64,000 nucleotides of DNA from an uncultured Pseudoflavonifractor sp. (GTDB taxonomy: Bacteria > Bacillota > Clostridia > Oscillospirales > Oscillospiraceae). Both the position numbers and the translations under genes were made by a program. The notes below the pieces were generated by a model. It did not search any database, was not told the origin of the DNA, and saw nothing but the letters and a program-made list of their open reading frames with translations. Shown in pieces: positions 7,958 through 16,092 of the stretch. The DNA lies in contig CANPTT010000004.1 in NCBI GenBank assembly GCA_947577065.1, positions 1 through 64,000 on the forward strand. Reading direction: 5' to 3'. How positions within the stretch are numbered: the first letter of the stretch is position 1; each line of letters begins with the position of its first letter.

Positions 7958-8608
7958 ATGAGATCCTTGTTCTTGGCATTGCTGTGCGCGGCTCCCCTGG
8001 CGGTCGGCTATAGCGCTGGGGAGGTTCCGGCCGCAGAGCCTGTTGTCCAAGTGGAGACGGTATACTTGACCAGCATGGGGTGCGACCTTCAGCACTGTGC
8101 CGATCCGACCCACTACCACTCCTGTCTGCCGGGGTGTGATGAGGCCGGGCACTACCACGACTGCCCGATAGGGTGTCAAGAGCTGGCTCACGGGCACGGG
8201 AGCTGTTATGTGGAAGAATATGATGGGGGAGAGGTCTTCCATCCCTGCATGGGCTGTATCGATCCCAACTGCACCGATCCCAGTCACTACCATTACTGCG
8301 CGGCGGACTGCGCCGATCCCGCCCATTACCACAACTGTCTGGCGGGTTGTCAGGGGCCGGGCTGCGGACATGAAAGCTACTGCGTATATGTGGAGGAGAG
8401 CAGCGAGGAGCCGATTTTCCATCCCTGTATGGGCTGCGGCGATCCCAACTGCACCGATCCCGATCATTACCATTACTGCGCGGCAGGCTGCGCCGATCCC
8501 ACCCATTACCACAACTGTCCGCTGGGCTGCCAAAACTATGCGCATCCACACTCCGGCATGGGTCATGGCAGAGGTCGGGGACATCACAGAGGCCGTCATC
8601 ATTGCTGA
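7958..8608 (+). CDS. secreted Cys/His-rich repeat protein, unrecognised family
   Basis: This 216-residue protein is not one I recognise. Residues 1-20 look like a signal peptide (MRSLFLALLCAAPLAVG). The rest has 24 further Cys and three near-copies of a cassette with exact spacing C-x8-C-x3-C-x8-C-x3-C at C47-C73, C105-C131 and C165-C191. Each cassette carries two HYH triplets (six in total), usually within DPxHYHxC. Copies 2 and 3 are preceded by HPCMGC..DPNC. The tail is Gly/Arg/His-rich and ends in Cys. The ATG at 7958 follows AAAGGA; the gene has its own strong promoter and terminator. Extracellular metal binding or a disulfide-rich fold are both possible; neither is shown. Confidence 0.85.
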   Translation: MRSLFLALLCAAPLAVGYSAGEVPAAEPVVQVETVYLTSMGCDLQHCADPTHYHSCLPGCDEAGHYHDCPIGCQELAHGHGSCYVEEYDGGEVFHPCMGCIDPNCTDPSHYHYCAADCADPAHYHNCLAGCQGPGCGHESYCVYVEESSEEPIFHPCMGCGDPNCTDPDHYHYCAAGCADPTHYHNCPLGCQNYAHPHSGMGHGRGRGHHRGRHHC

Positions 8609-8616
8609 TTTCCCTC

Positions 8617-8649
8617 AAAGGAGCAAGCCAAAGGCTTGCTCCTTTTTTT
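8617..8649 (+). terminator. terminator of the Cys/His-repeat gene
   Basis: A 13-bp perfect stem (8617-8629 with 8633-8645) with a 3-base loop, followed by four more T. Confidence 0.92.
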
Positions 8650-8783
8650 GAAAGCAGAGGGGAAAAGGGAGGGGAATAGGCTGGATGGGGTGGGTCGAGC
8701 CCGCCAAGGAAACTGCCCGGTCGTATGTTTGCCGGCAGCAGCCACACAGCTCCGCTTCCATTCGCCCTTCTATCCAATAAGGG

Positions 8784-8833
8784 AAAAAAGAGCAAGAAGG
8801 ACTGTCCCAGGCACGGGATGGTCCTTCTTGCTC
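8784..8833 (-). terminator. terminator of the FMN/FAD reductase gene
   Basis: Perfect 13-base arms (8790-8802 and 8821-8833) flank an 18-base loop; six T follow on the minus strand (8789-8784). Confidence 0.85.
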
Positions 8834-8852
8834 TCTTGAAATAGGGAGCCCT

Positions 8853-10757
8853 TTACTCCGCATAGGCCGCGGCGGACTCGCCGGCGATCCGGCCGAAGAC
8901 GACAAAGTCGGCAACAGCGTTACCTCCCAGCCGATCGGCCCCGTGGATACCGCCGGTGACCTCCCCGGCGGCAAAAAGACCGGGGATCTCGCTGCCGTTG
9001 AGGTCGATGACATGGGCGGCGGGGTTGATCTTTACGCCGCCCATGGTGTGGTGCACACCCGGGGCGATCTTGATGGCATAGAGGGGGGTGGTATCCAGCG
9101 GCCAAGAAAAGCTGGTCCGTCCAAACTCGGCGTCGGTCCTTGCGGCCGCAGCCCTGTTCCACTTGTCCATGGTTTCGGTCAGGGCAGTCTCAGGTACGCC
9201 CATGACCCCGCCGAGCTCGGCGGGAGACTTCCCCTGAACGGTGTAGCCCTTGGAGATATAGCCGGTGATAACATTAGAGGCGTCCACCATCCTTTGATCC
9301 ACGATAAGCCAGGCGTACCCGCCGGTTTGGGCCAGCACAGCGGCGGAGACGGCGTCACGGGTACCCACCTCGTCACAGAAGCGGTAGCCTTCCGCATTCA
9401 CCAGGATAGCGCCGTCCCCTCGAAGTCCTTCGGTGATCAGTGCGGAGGTAGTCTGTTCTACGGTGGGGTGGATCTGGATCTGGTCCATGTCCACTGTGGC
9501 GGCGCCTACCGCCTGAGCCATTTTAATGCCATCGCCGGTAATGCTGGGGGCATTGGTAGTGACAAAACCATCCAGTTCAGGCTTCAGTTGGGTGACCATG
9601 TTTAAGTTGGCGCCAAAGCCGCCGGTAGCCAGGACCACGCTTCTTGCATTGACGGTATAGCCCTCTGCCTTTACACCTATTGCCTTGCCATCCGCCATAA
9701 GGATCTCGGTGACAGGGGCGTTGAAGAGGATCTCTACCCCGTTGTCAATGCAGGCTTGCTCCAGGATCGGCACGATGTAGGAGCCCATAGAGATGATCTT
9801 TCCCTCGGCGTTTATAGGCCGATGGATCCGCTTGACGGAGGCGCCGCCAAAGGAGCCCACGCTGTGGAGCTCCGCACCGATGGTGTTTTCCAGCCAGTCA
9901 ATGGCGGCGGCAGAGCCTTCGGCCAGGGTAGTGACCAACTCCAGATCATTGATATTTTTACCGCCGATCATGGTATCCAGGACAAACAGTCCGACAGAAT
10001 CAAAGTAACCCTCAGAACCTGCGGTTTTCCAGCTGTCATACTCCGTTTGGACGGCGGCGGCCAGGCCGCTGAGCTCTGGGTAGACCGCGCCGGCGGAGCG
10101 CAGAGTTTTTTCCACACCGTTGGCCTCATTCCAGCCGTTGTCATCCTGCCAGTCCGTTTTAGCGGCATTCATTCCGCCGGTAGAGCGGACGGAGTTTCCG
10201 CCGGTCATGGCGGTTTTCTCCAGAATGATCACCTTTTTGCCGGCCCGGGCGGCAGCCACCGCGGCGGTCATGCCAGCGCCACCGGCGCCGACAATGACCA
10301 CATCCGCGTCCAGAAACTGTTCTTCGCTGGGGGTACTGATATTGTCATTGCCGACTACGGGGGAAAGGGAGGACGCATCCGTGCCGGCACTCATCAAGGC
10401 GGCGGTGACCGCCTCTTTAATGCCGGCGCTGGATAGGGAGGCGCCGCCGACGGCGTCCACTTGGACGGACTGGGCGGCAACGATAGCGTCGGGAAGAGTG
10501 TCTACGGCCTTGGAGCCGATCCCCTCGGACTCCTTATGCTCAATGACGGTAACGCGTTCAATCTTATCGGTGGACAGAGTGACCTCCACCTTGATAAGGC
10601 CGCCAAAGCCCTGTCCTTCACCGGTGTATGTTCCGGGGACAAATTTGCTTTCCGCCACGGGGGTTTGCGCCTCGGAGGGCTCGGGCTGGCCGTTGCAGGC
10701 GGTCAGCCCACAGAACATAACGGCGGCAAGAAACAGAGCGCAGGGTCTCCTTTTCAT
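8853..10757 (-). CDS. lipoprotein FMN-binding/FAD reductase, fumarate- or urocanate-reductase family
   Basis: This 634-residue protein is predicted to sit outside the membrane. Its signal peptide ends in the lipobox LTAC (Cys21). Residues about 40-125 form an FMN_bind domain whose attachment motif is GGAS (104-107), with Ser where Thr is usual. Residues 150-634 form an FAD-binding flavocytochrome c-type reductase with GAGGAG at 157-162, TRDAVS carrying the likely catalytic Arg, HHTMGG, and the C-terminal RLGGNAV. It is a single-gene unit downstream of the Rnf operon and ApbE. It probably passes electrons to an organic acceptor such as fumarate, urocanate or a cinnamate-like acid; the substrate is unknown. 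Confidence 0.88.
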   Translation of the reverse strand: MKRRPCALFLAAVMFCGLTACNGQPEPSEAQTPVAESKFVPGTYTGEGQGFGGLIKVEVTLSTDKIERVTVIEHKESEGIGSKAVDTLPDAIVAAQSVQVDAVGGASLSSAGIKEAVTAALMSAGTDASSLSPVVGNDNISTPSEEQFLDADVVIVGAGGAGMTAAVAAARAGKKVIILEKTAMTGGNSVRSTGGMNAAKTDWQDDNGWNEANGVEKTLRSAGAVYPELSGLAAAVQTEYDSWKTAGSEGYFDSVGLFVLDTMIGGKNINDLELVTTLAEGSAAAIDWLENTIGAELHSVGSFGGASVKRIHRPINAEGKIISMGSYIVPILEQACIDNGVEILFNAPVTEILMADGKAIGVKAEGYTVNARSVVLATGGFGANLNMVTQLKPELDGFVTTNAPSITGDGIKMAQAVGAATVDMDQIQIHPTVEQTTSALITEGLRGDGAILVNAEGYRFCDEVGTRDAVSAAVLAQTGGYAWLIVDQRMVDASNVITGYISKGYTVQGKSPAELGGVMGVPETALTETMDKWNRAAAARTDAEFGRTSFSWPLDTTPLYAIKIAPGVHHTMGGVKINPAAHVIDLNGSEIPGLFAAGEVTGGIHGADRLGGNAVADFVVFGRIAGESAAAYAE

Positions 10758-10823
10758 TTGAATCTCTCCTTACATTCCTGGGGGGCGTATATGTGGAAGG
10801 GGCGGCCCTTATCATGTGACCAG

Positions 10824-10852
10824 ATTATATCACCGGAGACAGGAAAAGGCAA
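10824..10852 (-). promoter_or_regulatory. promoter of the FMN/FAD reductase gene
   Basis: Minus-strand TTGCCT (10852-10847) and TATAAT (10829-10824) are 17 bases apart, about 65 bases before the ATG. Confidence 0.72.
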
Positions 10853-10909
10853 CAATGGTGGTTTTTTGCATTTCCCGTCAAAAATAGCGGGTGACGGCCG
10901 ACGCCGTGC

Positions 10910-10948
10910 AAAAAGCGTCCCCCCGCCGGATGATCCGGCGGGGGGACG
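10910..10948 (-). terminator. terminator of the first rnf operon
   Basis: A GC-rich inverted repeat (10916-10931 with 10933-10948) is followed on the minus strand by a short T-run, placed just after rnfB. Confidence 0.88.
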
Positions 10949-10961
10949 GGGGGAACGAGGA

Positions 10962-11765
10962 TCAACCCTTGTTGGGAGTGAACTGCATACACTTGGTGGG
11001 ACAGGCCTCCACGCAAGTACCGCAGCCGGTACATTTTTTGGAATCTACGTGGGCCAGGTTGCCCTCCATGGTGATGGCCCCCTCAGGGCAGACCTTGCTG
11101 CACTTGGTGCAGCCGATGCATCCGACCTTGCACACCTCCATCACAGGCTTACCCATGTTGGGGTTGGAGCAGCGGTCAAAGACCTTCTGGACCAAAGGGA
11201 TCATATGGATGACATGGTTGGGGCAGGTTTTCTGGCACAGACCGCAGCCGATACAGACCGACGGATCCACCACAGCGATGCCCTGCTGAATGGAGATGGC
11301 GTGGACAGGGCAGATATTGGCGCAGTCGCCGTAGCCCAAGCAGCCGGAGGCACAGGCTTTGGGGCCGCCGGAGATGAGCATGGCGGCGGCACAGGTCAAA
11401 GTGCCCTCATAGTCGGCCTTTTCAAGGGCTTTGGTGCAGTCGCCGCCGCAGAAGACGGCGGCGACCATCTCCTCCACGTCTGCCGCCTCGACCCCCAGTA
11501 CACCGGCAATGGCGGCGGCGCCGCCGTCTCCGCCAGGGACACAGAGGTTGGTACGTGTTTCTTCGCCGGAGGCCAGTGCCTTGGCATAGCCGTCACAGCC
11601 GGCATAGCCGCAAGCGCCGCAGTTGGCGCCGGGCAGGCATTCCCGGACAGCGGGGAAGAGGGGGTCCTCGGGAACGGCCATGACCTTAGAGGCCACCACC
11701 AGCATTACCGAGCACAGAAGGGCAATGATAGCGACGGAAAGGACAGCGAGTATAATAGGATTCAT
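10962..11765 (-). CDS. rnfB: Rnf complex ferredoxin-type subunit RnfB (copy 1)
   Basis: RnfB is the membrane-anchored iron-sulfur subunit that takes electrons from reduced ferredoxin. The 267-residue protein has an N-terminal membrane span (about 5-27) and the RnfB Fe-S domain with C49, C52, C57 and C75 (GANCGACGYAGC). It then has four more cysteine clusters, including CIGCGLCQKTCP, CIGCTKCSKVCP and CTGCGTCVEACP. This is a complete, canonical RnfB and contrasts with copy 2 at 49.2 kb. It is the last gene of its operon. Confidence 0.96.
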   Translation of the reverse strand: MNPIILAVLSVAIIALLCSVMLVVASKVMAVPEDPLFPAVRECLPGANCGACGYAGCDGYAKALASGEETRTNLCVPGGDGGAAAIAGVLGVEAADVEEMVAAVFCGGDCTKALEKADYEGTLTCAAAMLISGGPKACASGCLGYGDCANICPVHAISIQQGIAVVDPSVCIGCGLCQKTCPNHVIHMIPLVQKVFDRCSNPNMGKPVMEVCKVGCIGCTKCSKVCPEGAITMEGNLAHVDSKKCTGCGTCVEACPTKCMQFTPNKG

Positions 11766-11779
11766 ATATCTCTACCCCC

Positions 11780-12400
11780 TTAACCGAACAGTGTCTCCAC
11801 CACCCCGGCAAAGCCATTGAAGGCGGCGGCCAGGATGGAGGCGGAAACCAATGTGATGGGAAGACCCTGGAAGCTCTCGGGGGCCTCGCAGCTCTCGGTG
11901 CGGGTGCGGACTCCGGCAAAGATGACCATGGCAAGGAAGAATCCCAGACCGGAGCCGAGGGAGTTGGCCATGGATTCGGCAAAGCTGTAGCTCTCGGTGA
12001 TGTTCAGCACCGTCACGCCCAGCACGGCGCAGTTGGTGGTGATGAGGGGCAGGTAAATACCCAGAGATTTATACAGGGCGGGGATATACTTTTTCAGGAT
12101 GATCTCCACCAGCTGTACCAGGGCGGCGATGACCAGGATAAAGACCACAGTCTGGAGATAGCCCATATCCCGGATGAGAACGCCATTGGCGTCCCGGGGA
12201 GTCAGCAGAAAATTCTGAATGGGCCAGGTGACGGCGGTGGCCAGCAGCATGACGAAGATAACGGCGATGGACATGCCGGTGGCCTGGTCCAGCTTCTTGC
12301 TGACGCCCAGGAAGGGGCAGATGCCCAGGAACCGCTGAAGTATATAGTTGTTGACGAACACCGCCGCCATGATGATATAAAATAGATGCTTGATATCCAT
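11780..12400 (-). CDS. rnfA: Rnf complex membrane subunit RnfA (copy 1)
   Basis: RnfA is a six-span integral membrane subunit that with RnfE binds an intramembrane 2Fe-2S cluster and helps form the ion path. The 206-residue protein contains VNNYILQRFLGICPFLGVS near the N-terminus and TTNCAVLGV in the middle; these two conserved Cys positions are the cluster ligands known from family structures. It starts 3 bases after rnfE ends. Confidence 0.96.
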   Translation of the reverse strand: MDIKHLFYIIMAAVFVNNYILQRFLGICPFLGVSKKLDQATGMSIAVIFVMLLATAVTWPIQNFLLTPRDANGVLIRDMGYLQTVVFILVIAALVQLVEIILKKYIPALYKSLGIYLPLITTNCAVLGVTVLNITESYSFAESMANSLGSGLGFFLAMVIFAGVRTRTESCEAPESFQGLPITLVSASILAAAFNGFAGVVETLFG

Positions 12401-12403
12401 GGC

Positions 12404-13075
12404 TTACCCCTCCTTTGCCAGCTTGGCACAGGCTTCCGCATTGGGGCAGGAAGCGCAGCCGGTAGCGTTATGTTTGACCTTGCCGTGGGTGAGCTTGGCC
12501 ACCAGAGCCACCATACAGCCGAATACGAAGAAGCCGCCGGCAGGCTTGGTCAGGATAGGAATGTTAAACTCAGAGAAGAAGGGAAGGGGGATGCCGTACC
12601 AGGAGCCGGAGCCCAGCACTTCCCGGATAGTGGCCATGACCGTCAGGGTCAGGGTGAAGCCCAAGCCCATGCCTATGCCGTCCAGGGCGGAGTCCAGGGG
12701 ATTGTGCTTGCTGGCAAACATCTCCGCACGGCCCAGAATGATGCAGTTGACCACGATCAGGGGCAGGTACACGCCCAGCGCGGTATAGAGATTCTGCAGG
12801 AAGGCCTGTACCAGCATCTGGACTACCGAAACGAAGCCGGCAATGACCACGATGTAGCAGGGGATCCGGACGGAGTCGGGGATGATCTTCCGCAGAAGGG
12901 AGATGAAGATGTTGGAGCAGATGAGCACGATGGTGGCGGCAAGACCCATGCCGATGGCGGTGGACACGCTGGTACTGGTGGCCAGGGTGGGACAGGTGCC
13001 CAGCACCAGCACCAGCACAGGGTTCTCTTTGATAATACCGCGGGTCAGGGTAGAGAGCTTATTGTTTTCTTTCAT
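12404..13075 (-). CDS. rnfE: Rnf complex membrane subunit RnfE (copy 1)
   Basis: RnfE is the pseudo-symmetric partner of RnfA. The 223-residue protein opens with an ENPVLVLVLGTCPTLATS segment and contains VVNCIILGRAE, matching the two Cys-containing half-helices of the family. Its C-terminus is Cys-rich (CASCPNAEAC). It lies between rnfG and rnfA with short spacing. Confidence 0.96.
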   Translation of the reverse strand: MKENNKLSTLTRGIIKENPVLVLVLGTCPTLATSTSVSTAIGMGLAATIVLICSNIFISLLRKIIPDSVRIPCYIVVIAGFVSVVQMLVQAFLQNLYTALGVYLPLIVVNCIILGRAEMFASKHNPLDSALDGIGMGLGFTLTLTVMATIREVLGSGSWYGIPLPFFSEFNIPILTKPAGGFFVFGCMVALVAKLTHGKVKHNATGCASCPNAEACAKLAKEG

Positions 13076-13090
13076 AGTAACCCGCCCCCT

Positions 13091-15190
13091 TTAATTAGAT
13101 TTAAATTGGGCCGCGGCGCTGTTGACCGCGTCCTTCACGGCGTTGGAGGTAATGGTGACACCGGAGATGGCGTCTACGCCGCTTCCGCCGGTGGCTCCGA
13201 TGAACTTGCTGGTGAAGCCGGACTCGGAGCACTGGGTGCCCAGACCCGGGGTCTCTCCAGAGGTGTCCACGCTTAGAGCGGTGATGACGCCGTTGGCGTC
13301 GAAGGTGACGGTGACCGTCACCGTGCCCATGCCCTGGGCGGAGGCGGTGATGGTCTTGGGTCCGGCGGCGGGAGCCTCGGAGGGGGCCTCCGACGGAGCC
13401 TCAGAGGGAGCCTCGGACTGGACGGGGGCTGGCGTCTCCACAGGGGCGGTGGTCTCGGCGGGAGCAGGGGTGGGTGCGGGACCGCCGGCGGAGACAGGGC
13501 CGGTCTTGCCGGACTTGAAGGCGTCAGCAGCGGCGTTCACCGCATTCTTGACCGCAGTGGAGGTAACGGTGGCGCCAGCGATGCTGTCCACGCTGGAGGC
13601 GCTCTTGGCGCCGATAAACTTGTTGGTAAAGCTGCTCTCAGAGCACCGGGCGCCGAGACCGGCGGTTTCGTCAGGGGTCTTTACGGAGAGCCCCTTGATA
13701 GCGCCGTCGGCGCCGAAGGTGACGGTGGCGGTGATCTGGCCGCCGAAACCCTGGGCCGTGGCAGTGATGGTCACATCGTCCGCGGCGGGGGCCACGCTCT
13801 CCACAGGCTCCTCAGACTCGGCGGGAGCCTCAGGAAGGCCGTTGCCGGCCTTTACGGAGTCCAGGTTCTCAATGGCGGTGTTCACCGCGTTCTTGATGGC
13901 GGTGGAGGTAAAGGTGGCGCCGGAGCACACGTCCACATCGTCGCCGCTCTTCACACCCACAAACTTTTCCAGATACTCGGGCTCAGTTGCCATGGTGCCG
14001 ATGCCGGGGGTCTGGGTGGAGGCGTCCACCGACAGACCCAGGATATTGTCGTCGGCATCAAAGCAGACGGTCACGTCCACCAGCCCGCCGCTGAAGCCCT
14101 CAGCCGAGGCGTAGACCACGGTGCCCTTGTCAGAGGTCTTGCCGTCGGGCACATCGATGAAGGTGGCGCCGGAATAGAGCTCTTCCAGCAGATCGTCAGA
14201 GGAGGGAGCCTCAGACTCGTTGGGCTCCACAGGAGCGATGACGGGAGCATCAGCCTCGGGAGCGGACTTTACCGCCTCCAAATTGGCAATGGCGATATTC
14301 ACCGCGTCCTTTACAGCGGAGGTAGAGAAGGTGGAACCGGAGATCACATCTACCTCATCACCGCTCTTCACGCCGATGAATTTGTCGGTGAACTCCTTTT
14401 CAGCGGCCTTGTCGCCGATGCCCGGAGTTTCGCCGGAAGTGTCCACGATGAGGCCGATAATATTGTCGGAGGAGTCAAAGCAGACGGCCACCTTTACCTC
14501 ACTCTGGAGGCCCTGGGCGCCGGCGTATACCACAGTGCCCTGGTCGGAGGTCTTACCGCCTACCACATCGGTAAAGCTGGCGCCGGAGTAGTATTGCCCC
14601 AGGGCCTCTTCGGTCATGTTGGAGGGGGGAGCGTAGACAACGGCCTCGATGGTTCCACCGGAGAGAACGATATAGGCGTTAAAGGCGGCCTTTACGGCGT
14701 TAGTCATACCGGTGGAGGACACAGTGGCGCCGGAGGTGGCCTGGATATTGGAGGCGTCGGTCATGCCGATAAGTTGGGCCTGGTAGGGAGAACCGTCAGA
14801 GACCACCTTGGAGCCGATGCCCTCAGTTTCAGCCTGGACCAGGACCTTACTGCCGGTGATGGCGCCGTCGGCGTCTATACCGAACATAGCCTGGATCACG
14901 CCGCCGAAGCCCTTGGTCTCGGTGGTGATGACATAGCCCGCGCCATTGCCGGCGGCATCCACCGAAATGACCTCGGCGGGGAGCCCCTCAACATCGGTCA
15001 CAGGAGAAAAGTCAGAGCCGTTGGGAAGGACTACCTGTTTGGCGGCCTCCGCGGCCTTGGCCTGTTGTTCAGCGATGACGGGGGCGGTGATCTTGTTGGT
15101 GACCGCCAGAGCAGCGGTGACGATGGTACCGATGAGGACCAGCACGACAACAGGGGCGATCAGGGCCCAGGAACTGTTTTTCTCTTTCAT
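13091..15190 (-). CDS. rnfG: giant RnfG with five FMN-binding domains (copy 1)
   Basis: RnfG normally has about 200 residues, one membrane anchor and one covalent FMN on a Thr of an SGAT motif outside the membrane. This copy has 699 residues: one N-terminal membrane span (about 8-30), then five FMN_bind units with attachment motifs SGAT 153-156, SGST 284-287, SGAT 423-426, AGAT 538-541 and SGVT 676-679. All five keep the acceptor Thr and repeated PG(I/L)G segments. Linkers between units are Pro/Ala/Glu/Ser-rich, including SEAP repeats near residues 592-607. The gene overlaps rnfD by 4 bases. An extended flavin chain is inferred; ApbE two genes upstream of rnfD could load it. Confidence 0.95.
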   Translation of the reverse strand: MKEKNSSWALIAPVVVLVLIGTIVTAALAVTNKITAPVIAEQQAKAAEAAKQVVLPNGSDFSPVTDVEGLPAEVISVDAAGNGAGYVITTETKGFGGVIQAMFGIDADGAITGSKVLVQAETEGIGSKVVSDGSPYQAQLIGMTDASNIQATSGATVSSTGMTNAVKAAFNAYIVLSGGTIEAVVYAPPSNMTEEALGQYYSGASFTDVVGGKTSDQGTVVYAGAQGLQSEVKVAVCFDSSDNIIGLIVDTSGETPGIGDKAAEKEFTDKFIGVKSGDEVDVISGSTFSTSAVKDAVNIAIANLEAVKSAPEADAPVIAPVEPNESEAPSSDDLLEELYSGATFIDVPDGKTSDKGTVVYASAEGFSGGLVDVTVCFDADDNILGLSVDASTQTPGIGTMATEPEYLEKFVGVKSGDDVDVCSGATFTSTAIKNAVNTAIENLDSVKAGNGLPEAPAESEEPVESVAPAADDVTITATAQGFGGQITATVTFGADGAIKGLSVKTPDETAGLGARCSESSFTNKFIGAKSASSVDSIAGATVTSTAVKNAVNAAADAFKSGKTGPVSAGGPAPTPAPAETTAPVETPAPVQSEAPSEAPSEAPSEAPAAGPKTITASAQGMGTVTVTVTFDANGVITALSVDTSGETPGLGTQCSESGFTSKFIGATGGSGVDAISGVTITSNAVKDAVNSAAAQFKSN

Positions 15191-16092
15191 GCCGCCTCAC
15201 CTCCTCCCAAAGCCTTGTGACTGGTCAACTTGTCAATATGAGGGGTCAAAATATTCATGAGAAGGATGGCATAGCTGACGCCCTCAGGGGTGGCGCCCCA
15301 CAGCCGGATCATCATGGTCAGCAATCCACAGCCCACGCCGTAGACCAACTGGCCTTCCTTGGTCATGGGGGAGGTCGTGTAGTCGGTAGCCATAAAGAAG
15401 GCTCCCATCAGCAAACCGCCGCCCAAAAGCTGAAGGGTGAGGTCTTGTCCGGCGATCAGGGAGACCACGGCCACCGTTCCTAGATAGGCCACGGGGATAT
15501 GCCAGGAGATAACTTTCCGCACCAGAAGATAGATCCCGCCGATGAGCATGGCGGCGGCGCAGGTCTCGCCCAGGCACCCGGCGTGCTTGCCCAGCAGAAG
15601 AGCGGTGAGACCGGGGTTGACGGCTCCCTCCGCCAGGGGAGTGGCGGCGGATACTCCGTCAATGGTCCAAGTGGTCATGGCTCCGCCGAAGGAGCAGATG
15701 AGCAGGACCACCCGGGCGGTGACGGCAGGGTTGGCAAAGTTCTGACCGATGCCGCCAAAGAGCTGCTTGACCACTACGATGGCGATGACGCTGCCCAGGG
15801 CGGCGATCCACAGGGGAATGGTCACCGGAAGACAGTAGGCCAGCAGAAGGCCGGTGACCACGGCGGACAGATCGGAGATGGTGACGGGCTTCTTTACGCC
15901 CTTCTCAAAAAGGAACTCAGAGAGGACGGCGGCGGCAACAGACACGGCAGTGACCACCAGAGCCCGGATGCCAAAGATGACCACAGAGGCCACCAGAGCG
16001 GGAAGAAGGGCAATGACCACATCCAGCATGATGGACTGGGTGGTCTCTCTATCCCGGATATGGGGCGCGGGAGTAACAGTCAGCAGCTTCAT
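15187..16092 (-). CDS. rnfD: Rnf complex membrane subunit RnfD (copy 1)
   Basis: RnfD is a multi-span membrane subunit that carries a covalent FMN. The 301-residue protein has about nine hydrophobic segments. The flavin-attachment motif is GVSAATPL, with Thr151 the likely acceptor. It also contains VVKQLFGGIGQNFANPA, a well-conserved family segment. The gene overlaps both rnfC and rnfG by 4 bases, indicating translational coupling. Confidence 0.96.
   Translation of the reverse strand: MKLLTVTPAPHIRDRETTQSIMLDVVIALLPALVASVVIFGIRALVVTAVSVAAAVLSEFLFEKGVKKPVTISDLSAVVTGLLLAYCLPVTIPLWIAALGSVIAIVVVKQLFGGIGQNFANPAVTARVVLLICSFGGAMTTWTIDGVSAATPLAEGAVNPGLTALLLGKHAGCLGETCAAAMLIGGIYLLVRKVISWHIPVAYLGTVAVVSLIAGQDLTLQLLGGGLLMGAFFMATDYTTSPMTKEGQLVYGVGCGLLTMMIRLWGATPEGVSYAILLMNILTPHIDKLTSHKALGGGEAA

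Noticed and set aside
13350..13480. Independent tandem repeat or microsatellite
   Set aside because: The repeated bases encode the SEAP/PAPV linker inside rnfG and stay in frame; they are part of the protein.
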